Assembly: GCF_002575655.3 (NCBI RefSeq)
Contig: NC_053040.3
Span: 151,219,148 to 151,283,147, forward strand
Length of the DNA stretch: 64,000 nt
Source of the DNA: Aegilops tauschii subsp. strangulata
Lineage: Eukaryota; Streptophyta; Magnoliopsida; Poales; Poaceae
Reading direction: 5' to 3'
The notes below the pieces were generated by a model. That model saw only the letters and a program-made list of their open reading frames with translations, was not told where the DNA came from and searched no databases. The position numbers were made by a program, and so were the translations under genes. How positions within the stretch are numbered: the first letter of the stretch is position 1; each line of letters begins with the position of its first letter. This document shows positions 24,458-34,800 of this stretch, piece by piece.

Positions 24458-25289
24458 TCTTCTACTTTTTTTTCTGCCACTGTGTTTTCAGTCACTGCAT
24501 GAACAAGAACGCATCAACAATCCGCAAAAAGGCATTCTTGCTGTTTGCACGTAGAAGATAACACGGCAATCTTATCACATTTCTTGCGTAAGCAACCAAC
24601 ACATCATGGCAAGTAGGACATGCACATTCATTCTCTTTTTTCTGAATTCTGGATGCCAGCTATCACTTTGAAGCGATGGCAACAGACAATAAAATAGGAT
24701 GGCAAGCAACAAGATAACACGGTGGCAACTAAGGACAACGATAGATGGCAACTGTTGTTACATACAAGTGGCAATTATTTTTCCTCTCTTCCTTTGCCAA
24801 ATTTCTCATTTCCCTCCCTATTTCTAGTGACTCCTACGCATCCTTCCTTACCAACTACTCGCACATACCCAACCCAGAAGCTTAGCTTAACTCTAGCACA
24901 GTACATGGCAAATCTGGTGTATGTTGGTGGGCAAACGTGAATACACACAAATCTGTAGGGTGTTTGCACTGATAGCGTGGATCCAGTCGCCATATATTGT
25001 GGGCAAATTTGCAATTTCAAATTTCTGCGCAGAAGAAGGACGAGAAACAGAAGGAAATCGGAGATCCACCTGTTTTTTAGCTCATAGGGGATCGAGAGGT
25101 GGGAGACGATGGCGGCAGGTCGGACTGGGGATCGAAAGAAGGCCGGGACGGCTGGAGTGCTGGGTCGTGCGGGCAGCGCGGTCGTTTGGCCCGGACGTGT
25201 GGGCAGTTTTGCCACACACCGGACGTGCGGGCTGTGGCTGCGCGCACCCGGACGCGGTCGTGCGGGCGGGTTTTTCTTCATGCCACACA
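24458..25289 (-). promoter_or_regulatory. Upstream region of the MULE transposase gene
   Basis: Presumed promoter region of the - strand transposase. It includes a phased CATGGCAACT cluster at 24670-24780 (cores 24677, 24700, 24723, 24746, 24769). Beyond 25090 it becomes GC-rich with repeated CCCGCACG/CCACACG text that resembles the sub-terminal sequence of the left end. No clear TATA box was chosen. Confidence 0.5.
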
Positions 25290-25343
25290 AGGCGTGCGGC
25301 ACAACCACCCGATACACCACACGTATGGCAGTTATCGGCGTCC
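25290..25343 (-). repeat. Right terminal inverted repeat of MULE (degenerate)
   Basis: The inverted partner of 3201-3254; see the element entry. Followed by the TAAAAATA duplication at 25344-25351. Confidence 0.55.
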
Positions 25344-25351
25344 TAAAAATA

Positions 25352-25899
25352 AGGATGGGTGTTTAAGCGGAGATACCCTAAGTTGTGTGTTCATATGTGT
25401 GAATTATATACTTGAGCGGTTGCATCTCTGAAAAAGAAAACTGCGAAGCTATTGTCAATAGCAGCGGCAGCAAGTCCGGACGTGTCGGCCGGGCACGGCT
25501 GGCCGTTGAACTCGCGGGCGCGGCTGATGCTAATCCCGTGAACCGGTCCTGTCCAAGTAGTACTTCAACATGCACGTCGCACTTTTCACCGTTCCACGGC
25601 GTCGACCCGTAGGAGCCTGGCTGCGAATTGGTCCATCGAGCGGTCTCCGCATACCCTGAGCGAATCACCACCGTCAAAAAGAAGAAAACACTGGGCAAAG
25701 ACAGCGGCTCGTGTGACTTGCGCGCCAACGGGACAGCAGCCATGCGCCCATGCCGGCGGCTAAGGTTCGACTTCGACCCAGCTCTATATAATAGCACGCA
25801 CGCCGCTCTCGTGCATCAGCTGCACACATCCGATCCACCGCCCAGCCGTCGTCGTCCTAGTTGCTTCGCTCTGCTGTACTTGGTGCGCCTGATCTGGCC
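25352..25899 (+). promoter_or_regulatory. Promoter and 5' UTR of hydrolase gene A
   Basis: GC-rich single-copy-looking DNA between the MULE and the start codon. A TATA box (CTCTATATAATAGC, TATATAA at about 25785-25791) lies ~110 bp upstream of ATG 25900, so transcription probably begins near 25815. The MULE ends about 550 bp before the start codon, so any distal promoter elements may have been displaced. Confidence 0.6.
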
Positions 25900-28800
25900 A
25901 TGGCAGGGCCGGGCGAGAAGCCGTCGTCCACCTCCGCCAACGGCAACGGCACGAAAGCCCCGCCGCCTCCGGCCGCTCCCGGCGGCTCCGGTATGTACCA
26001 CCGCCTCCTCTCTTCTCTCGCTCGCTTCTGGATCGTGAGTTCGTGACGGTCTCGCGCGTGCGTGGTGATCGTCTTCCTTCCCAGAAGAAATTTGACGCCT
26101 GAGTACCACGGTCCCGATGCCATCTCTGATTCTTTGGCTTATTTCTTGTCCACGTTGTCCTTGTTTCTTGTCCACGTTGCACTTCGCTGCAAGAAGAAGA
26201 GGCTCTTGCCGCACCGCGTGGTTCTTTGCATTTTTCCTGCCGTTGGCGCCTCGAGATCGACCCTGCGACAGACAGGGATACATCGGGATATTGCTAACGG
26301 GGGTCCGCCGGTCGAGGCGATATGCCCCTTTCCTTTTCAGACGGTAGCCAAGTTGTCCTTTTGTTGACTTGGGGCGGCGATCTCGATGCTTTGCTACTTC
26401 CAAATTTTGCGGGAGTGATTTGCGTCAGCCACGAAATATACTGTCGGAGTTCGTTTGTCTTCTAGCTTCGCAAGGCACGCAGCCACACGAATGTTTTCTT
26501 TCTTTTTAATAACACGGTAACATAACATACACGTACATACATTCACATCTATGAAAAGAGTATCCTTATGATTTAGGAACCCCAACATCTATTGGTTGTT
26601 GAAAGGTTGCCGGGGCATCACCTTGAATTCAAAAAGCCAGTCCTTCATGCTGTTTTGTAGATATTTTCTTCCTTCCATTCTTATTTGATAATAACCTGCC
26701 CTCAAATCTATCTTAGTTCACACCTCATCCAAAAGTGCCGGTGCTCAAATGATTAGGTTTATTGTGGTGAAATCAGCCCATTCATGTTTAAATTCTAAAC
26801 TGAACATGGTGATAGTATCCTTCTGAATTTATTTCAGCTTTTTTGACGATGTTCATTCAGTCGGAGAAGCTAGGCTCAATTCAAGTTTTCTTTTTATGAC
26901 TGCATCGAGCACCATACAACAAAACTATTTTAGCACCCTTTTGCGGGTAACAAGTATTGGTCATCTTCGTCCGGTGGACGGCAGCCATGGCAATTAGTGA
27001 GGACGTTCTAGGACAGTTGACCTTTATTAATTAGTACACCTATAAGGACGTTCTAGGACAGTTGACCTTTATTAATTGGTAAAGAAAACCCCAGCTTGTA
27101 CTTTGAGTGCTATAGTGAACAATGCTAGCATGTAATTTTGTGATAATATATTTTTCCCAGCATATGCATATTCTTTTATAAATTGTTCAAGATGTTGCTT
27201 TCTCTAGCCGGATATACATAGGGCCTACTCCATCGATAAGATCAATAAACATAAGATGTATGTGATAGATTCTGTGGATCAGTTAGGCTAGGATTCCGGC
27301 AACAGTGGTGGTAGGTATTACCTTCTTCTTGTGGCTCGAGGAGCTCCCGGTGCCGGCCATGGTGACGGTGGCCGGTGATGGCAGAGTAGCGGTGGCGGTG
27401 CTTCCCGTCAGCACTGCACTAACCCTAGATCGGTAGGGGATGTAGGTGGGGTGTACGGCGTCGCGACGAACCTCGTGATGCGAGTCGCCGGCCCCCACCT
27501 CTTTATATAGTGCAGGTGACAGGGGCCCGTCAACCATAGTCGGTTGAGCGCCCCCGATCAGAGCGCAGATCTAAGGGCCCGGTGGGCCGTTGGGCCCACA
27601 CGGTGGAGATCATCCTAACATTCTCCCCCTTGATCTCAACTTTTACTTTTGACCTTATACTTTTACTTTACTCGTTTCATAACAGATCAATACATAGAAC
27701 ATGTTTCATCGTCACAGCTCAATTGCCGATAGAATCAGACAGCCACAACGTACCTCTCTGTTTTGAAACAAATTCTTTAACCTTGGGCCCTTTTATTGTC
27801 CGGAAATCTTAGACTATACCATAAAACCCATGTCGACTGTGTGTTCTCCGAACACACTGGGCGGTAAGCCTTTAATAAGCAGATCTGCACACACTTGTCT
27901 GTTGCTTTTATGCTTCAAGCATTTCTACATAATTCCGGACTTTCTCCTTTACAACGCATAACTCTGTGTCAGTGTGTTTGGCATCAACACTTCACTCGTT
28001 GTCATAGGAGCGAACAATTTAAAATGGTTATCGCTGTTGTCAACCATTATTAACTCCGGGTACAGGTCTCCTTAACCATTTTGCCTGTTCCTCAGCCTCA
28101 TATCAAGCTATAAAATATCTTTGCATCACATTGATGATAATTGTTTCATTCTTTGGAGCTTTTCCACACAAAAACCTCCAAGTATGAAAGTTAGCGACAA
28201 TTGTGGATTTCGCTATACATTTCACAAGCCCTGTCTTTGTACTCACAATCTTTTGAGAGCACTTATTTCTTTCAGCACGAGGCCGATATCTTTGACTCCA
28301 TTCCAGTGATCTATATATGGACTGGATATTGCCAAAACAACCCGGATACGTGAATTGTGTCAGGGTAATATAGTGAGCTTCCAACAGCTGAAGCATATGG
28401 TACCATATCCGTTTTCAATCTTTTCTCATCAACTTTTGGAACACCATAGTTTCCAGTTCCATTACCCTTGACTATAAGAACAGGCGTAGGTTTTCTCGCA
28501 TGCATACTTTAGAGACCTTTGTTAGCATGTCCATGCGACATTCCTAATACCCCATTTTATTCTTTTCTTGGTGAATCTCGATATTTATAACGAGAGACAC
28601 TCCGAGAAATGCAATTTCGAACTTTGAGGACAAGAACTTCTTTTCTCCTCCTGAAGTAGATTGACATCACCACTAGCAAGTAGGACGTCATCCACATGCA
28701 CAAGATTGGGAAATGAATTTCCCATTCTCTAACTTTGCATGAATACAATTGTCCTTCCATTTTCTTTAACCCAAAATATCATCTGATTCTTTAAACTTTA

Positions 28801-31800
28801 AATGCAACTGTCTAGAGACTTGCTCTAGTCCATAAAAAACTTCTTGAAGCAGTATCCCTTGTGTTCTTTACATTCATCTGATGTAACTCAGATCATGATG
28901 TCGGTCATGATGTGCCACTAACACTCATTGTAATTTGTTCATTCTCTTTGCACAAAATCTTTCGATTCAAGTCGCGCTTTACACCTTTACATATTTCCTT
29001 TGGAGTCACATTGACCTTGTAGACCTTTTACAGCCTACTATTTATGCTCCATTGGAAATTACTTATGAGTCCCAAACATTGTCGGGATTCACCAATTTTA
29101 TTTCATCTCACATAGTCTCTTATCATTTAGACAAACAGACACTTCTCTAAGCTCGATTGAGCGCTTTAAATGAGGTGGGATCAACCTCGATTTGAATTTC
29201 ACTAACATAGACTTTATAGTAATCAGAAGTATCTGATTTTCTCATTCCTTGAGACCATCTGTGTCTCAGGTACTGGAACTTCTTTCATATGGGGCTGTTG
29301 TTACTCTGTCATTGCCAAGAGGCAATTAATTCTATAGTCTTTTATTTCCAAGACGCAATAGGTTTTACAGGGACCTGTGTCACAAGATCCATGTGTACTC
29401 ATTCATCCTTTATAGAGCTAACATCAGGTGCTGTATAGGTCATACAACATGCTCCCCCAGATTACTCCATCTTCACTAAAAATGGCGTATCTTTAAACTT
29501 TATAATTTGGGTTTATTTTGTTAAAACTTTCTTCTTTATGGCACTTTAAGCACCGTCTTAGTATTCCTTAGTCTGCTTTCGGAACTGTAAAAGATCCAGG
29601 AATACAACTATTTCTTTTCTTTAGGGTATTATTATGACCGTCGTACTCCCCCAGACGATCACATTCTTCATTAATGGATCACTTTAGATGCATAATGTGC
29701 ATCACATTATCGAAAGTATAGAGGAGTTTCATCATTCTTAATTTATCTCATATTTCTTTCTCCCCCTCGAAATGTGGCAAGAACTTTTCTGCCACAATTT
29801 CAAAAATCATTCATAACTTTTGTGAATTGAGGAAACTTCAATTATCTATTTCATTCATCTGATTACTTGAAGTTATCTGTTAACTGATATGGGAGTACTT
29901 TTTCCTCATTCCATTTCAGAAACTCAACAGAGTTCTTTATTATTAGTACTTTTGCAAGTCACACTTGCATATCAATCTTATCTTTAGGTTCGTCTCTCAC
30001 TTTTATTCTCTTTGGATTTATTGAGTGGTTAATGACCATTGCACATAAGGTGTACGGTCAATACTAGGAAAGCATAATAGCTACTCCATACTTTTCTCCT
30101 AGAGTAGGACACATTAAACGCACATGAGTCATCATATCTTTCTCCTGTCATATAGGATAAGTCCTTTGCATAAATTTCTCCCGCCATACAGGATTCTGAC
30201 ATAATACTATGTCAACTTTACCCAGTTACGCAGGTATTTTTTCCAGACTTTTCCCGCCGTGCGGTTTTTATCATAACCATCTTTTTCCCGCTATGTGGGT
30301 AATTCCCTGTAAGGGACATAAATGCCAGAATTGGCTCGTTTGAATGCATATTCAATCATCAAATTCAGAAATAAATTCGAATGCTCTTTGACACACGTGC
30401 TTGATCCGACGTTGGTCAAATTAAACATGCATGTTGCTTGTTTCATTTCAAATCATGTTGACTGAAAACTCTTCTTCATAGAGAGTACATGAAAGACATT
30501 CGTCAACCAAGACTCTTAATGATCTTTCTCTTTTCTTTTGAAGCCATTCTTTAGAGAGAACATACTCCCTCACGTTATGACCTTTCTTGGTCATCTTTCG
30601 GGTCACAAGTACCCAGCCATTTCCTTTCGCGAATGAAAACATGGAAAACTTTTAGTCTGAGAAAACTTAGCCAATAATCAACAATAATGAGCATAAAAAA
30701 TAACCCCATGTTGGTCTGGTTAAAAAAAATATGCACATCAAAGTTTGAAAAGCTTTCTTTTATATTCTAAATCACCGTTGGGCAGAATTAGAATAAAATA
30801 TCATCCTTCTACATTAATTCCATATCACCGTTGGGCGGAAATGGAAATAATGCATATAACTCATAAATAATGTGATGATAAAATTTCTATTAAGCGACTT
30901 TACTAAGAAAATAATCATCATTATCAACTTTATTGCAGCGGAAAACTTTTAATATGCATTTCTCAATCTTTATCAAATGCTCTGAAAATTGGTCACTTTG
31001 ATACAAAAATTATCAGAGATTTGAACTTTTAACTATAAGACTCATTGAATTATAATATTGTCATCATCAACGTTGGTCAGAAAATAACAATACCATAATT
31101 AAACTTTAATCAAATATTTTTCTACTGTCATAGCAGAAGCTATCTGAATCTGATTTCTCCCACAAGTGAAAAAAACTTCTCTTAAAAAACTGTTCATCCA
31201 ATTAAATTTTCCCATTGGTTCCAATTTAATTGGAGGATAATACTTTTTCTTTCTTTGTAAAAGAGTACTATTAATTATTTACGCAGCGGAAAAACATGAA
31301 TAAAAAATTCATGAACTTTTTACTATTAAAAGAAACTTTTTTTGACTAAATAAAAATTCATAAACTTTATTATTTTCTTTATAAATTCATGAACATATCG
31401 TTTTTTGAAAAATTTCTATTTCATTTTCAGAAACTTTTTCTGTTTACTTTTCTATTTTTCTAAACAAAATTTTGTTGGAAAAAATCGCATAGAAAAAACT
31501 ATTTGAAATTTGCCACAAATCTTGACAAATAACAAAGAAATGCAGCTAGTCCGGCGCGCTGCTACGGCCTCGGCCCAGCACCCCGCGCGAGTGAGCCCGC
31601 GGGGGCTGGCCTGGTCCAGCTCCACTTTAGGCTCAAAAAGCCCGGGGCGAGGCTAGGGTTTCGATCTCAGTCGTTCAATTGCATCAAACGATCCAGTGAA
31701 CTTTTCGCTCGAACCAAAACGAGGAGAGCCCCCTCGATCCGAAAACCTAGCCCCCATTCTCTCGATGCTTCTTTCCCTCTTCGTCTCTGTAGTCACCCGC

Positions 31801-34800
31801 GACGGCGACGACCCGACCGCCGGCGACGGCGCTGAGGGCCACCGCGCCGCGCCCGGTTGCCGGAGACGGCCACCGCGCCGCGCCTCTTTTCTTCCCCTTT
31901 CCTCTGTGCATCTCGCCCGCAGCGGCCACTGCATGCCGCCGGCGTTGCTCAGCCCGTCCGCCGGCGACGGGGTCGAAAACCTCCGCGTGGCGCAAGGCTC
32001 TGCTTCCTCCCCCCTTTTCTTTCCATCTTTCAAGCCCCCATCCACCACCGCGTTGTATGAGAGAGAGAGAGCCACGGGCAGAGCTGCTGTTTGCTCCCCC
32101 TCGCGCCGGCGGCTGACGCGCGATACTGCGGCGCCCTCCCTGTCCCCTTTGCCGGCGTGCGCGAGCACCTCCGGGGTGAACGTGCCGCCGTCAAATGGCA
32201 CGGTGGTGGTGCCCTTTGCCCCTTTCGGGGTGGTTCTTCGTCCGGCGCCTCGGCTTGCCGATGCGCGGCCGGATCGAGAGGAACGGCGCGGCCATGACGG
32301 CGGCGCTACTTTAGGGATTTCTTTTCCCTCTTTTCTCTGTTAGTAGTTAGGGTTCTTGAGGATGGGGGGTCTTTCTATCTCTGGCTTTCTTTGTACCGAA
32401 GATCCAATAACCAATCTCTGGCTGATACCATTGATAGATTCTGTGGATCGGTTAGGCTAGGATTCCGGCAACAGTGGTGGTAGGTATTACCTTCTTCTTG
32501 TGGCTCGAGGAGCTCTCGGTGCCGGCCATGGTGACGGTGGCCGGTGATGGCAGAGTAGCGGTGGCGGTGCTTTCCGTCAGCACTGCACTAACCCTAGATC
32601 GGTAGGGGATGTAGGTGGGGTGTACGGCGTCGCGACGAACCTCGTGATGCGAGCCGCCGGGCCCCACCTCTTTATATAGTGCAGGTGACAGGGGCCCGTC
32701 AACCATAGTCGGTTGAGCGCCCCCGATCAGGGCGCAGATCTAAGGGCCCGGTGGGCCGTTGGGCCCACACGGTGGAGATCATCCTAACAGTATGATATAA
32801 AGATTATACTATTGATAACTCCTTTTTTATTTTTATTTTTTAAAACTTCTTTTAAATAAACACAACTGTGTACCTTTTTAACACACATGTCATGTATTAT
32901 TGGTCTGAGTGATGATCAAAATAAAGTTCAAAATATGTATTAGACTCTAGTATATATCAGGCTGGGGGGAGTATTTGTTGTGGAATGATGTTCAATGTGA
33001 TTGGTTTTAGTTGTAATCGTTAATTGTTATTTGTTGTGAAAACGTTATAACTCTTGGGTCCTGAGAAAACAAAAACATTTCAAAATTAAGGTACGAGCAA
33101 TGACATCAGCGTAATAAATGGTGCCTTTAAAACTTTAAAATGTTTTAATCCTTAGATCGCATATTTGATTTACTATCCGTCTTCACGGTCAGCTTTGTCG
33201 TGAAGAGCGTTTTGATAATTGAAACTATATACCATATATGTATGTTCGATGAAGAAAAACCATCTTGAAAGTTGTCACCTAGTGATTAAGGAATTAGCCA
33301 TTCTATTGGCACGAATACAATGGCAAACTCATTTACTAGAGAGAATGTTAGAATAATCCGAGGCACTCCGTCGATCTATCGAGGACCAAGCAATCACACG
33401 AGGCACGACACCGAGATTTGTTAACGAGGTTCACCGATATGGCTACATTTCCGGGGCATGACTACGGGCGCTCCTCCCCATGACACCGTCACAATACCGC
33501 ACCCTGGCCGCCCGGGCGCCCGCACACGCCGCCGGCTCCCCCGCGTGCCCGTGCTATTATGTTGGCATAGGTTACATTGTGCGTCTATCCCCACTATATA
33601 TGAGAGGCCTAGGATACAAGTGTCCTACTTGGACACGACTCCATATCCTGTCTACACACCGTACGACTCCAAGTCCAACTGTAACCTAACTTGTACAATA
33701 ATATTCGACACAACTCTAACAAACTCCACCTTGGCGAATATTCTCCACCACCTTGAATTCGTCCGTGCGTCGAACCTCCATGTACATTGGACTTGAGATA
33801 CGCCATGAGCACCGCTGTTACTCCCAGACTCCATATGACTCCACCTGCAACTGTAGTCCCTTCTCGTCTTCTTCACAGTCAACACTCGAGCAAAATTAAG
33901 TTTCTCATTACTCTACTTTGTGCTCCCAACTTCCGGAGTTTCCGTTCAATGTCATCACACACGATAATTTATCTGCGTGAAAATGAACAACTCACATATT
34001 GGATGTCACATACAAGAGTTACCTGAACTCAACATCACCGCTCTTTCTTGACCGTCTGTCTGAAACTTGAAGGAATTTCACCGTCGCCCTGTGTCACCCT
34101 GAGTCAAATTCACAGTTGTCTCATCTTTTTTCGGGGTAGTCTTTGACATGCCCATAGCTATAGCACTCCGCCTACTTCTGTACTTATCATCCGCACTTTG
34201 CCATGTGCACTGAACACCACAGAATATACGGTCATGTACTCTCCCAGCTTTTGACAATTTCAAACTTTCCTCCACTTTCTCAGATTCTCCATGGTCAACT
34301 CCTGTCCATCAACCGGCACCGATAGACCCAGTCACCAACTTGAATCCGGTACTCGTCAACACTGCTTCAGCACCCCTTGCACACTTTGTCTAACAACATA
34401 TCTGACCACCGGTGCCCTGGCCTGTCGCTGTGTCTCATGCTTACCGCGTCGAGCCTCTGCTGTCCTGGTCGAGTCTCCCAGGTAGCTTGCCCACACTGCC
34501 TCAACCCCCACTGCAGAGAATCACCGATCATCACCGACCGATGCCAAGTATCACGTCTTCATCAGACCATTGGGCTCCAGTCCGATCCACGTGTCTCTCG
34601 CTATCCTGCTGAAATAGGCTTCGACTCTCTGAATTCTTACGCCGTAGCCCCTCCATCAGCACAGAGTGTAGTCCTCCATCAGACTCCAACTCCACCTTCA
34701 ACATGACTCCATGGTGGTTGTACGTGCCACCCTCCCGCGCCCTGTCGACTCCAAGCTCTCATGTGCACCGTCTTGAATCAACCCCGCGCCATAGTCTGTC

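Larger units (their letters stand above)
3201..25343. mobile_element. Large Mutator-like element (MULE) with FAR1-type transposase and Ulp1-type protease
   Basis: The element is about 22.1 kb, or ~14.6 kb without the Gypsy insertion at 3797-11359. The ends are degenerate inverted repeats: 3201-3228 and the reverse complement of 25316-25343 align without gaps at about 19 of 28 positions, including ACGTGTGGT, and similarity resumes at CACGCCT about 25 bp further in. The TSD is TAAAAATA. Inside are two convergent genes, a C48 protease gene (+) and a FAR1/MULE transposase gene (-). Linkage of Ulp1-like proteases to Mutator-like transposons is known in plants (for example the Kaonashi group). Both genes are damaged. 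The non-coding part is packed with a 23-nt-phased CATGGCAACT motif. The termini are inferred by eye. Confidence 0.75.
27263..32789 (-). mobile_element. Complete Copia LTR retrotransposon, decayed coding region
   Basis: Two 358-bp LTRs (27263-27620 and 32432-32789) differ at about 6 positions by eye. The TSD is perfect: GTATG at 27258-27262 and 32790-32794. On the - strand, a primer-binding site TGGTATCAGCC follows the 5' LTR and a purine tract AAGGGGGAGAA precedes the 3' LTR, both typical of Copia. The coding part is badly broken: pol remnants include a reverse-transcriptase trace (28760-28557) and the PYASAVGS block (28505-28311). The region 31550-32390 is a GC-rich leader with a low-complexity frame. 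It lies within intron 1 of gene A, antisense to it. Confidence 0.92.

Noticed and set aside
24722..24940. Short frames beginning Met-Ala-Thr around the phased motif
   Set aside because: ATGGCAACT itself spells Met-Ala-Thr, so start codons arise from the motif. The 23-nt period rotates the frame, and no conserved protein follows.
31653..32343. Overlapping frames on both strands in a GC-rich block within the Copia element
   Set aside because: Low-complexity Arg/Pro/Ser/Ala content in all frames, and it lies in the leader next to the primer-binding site. No gag motif.
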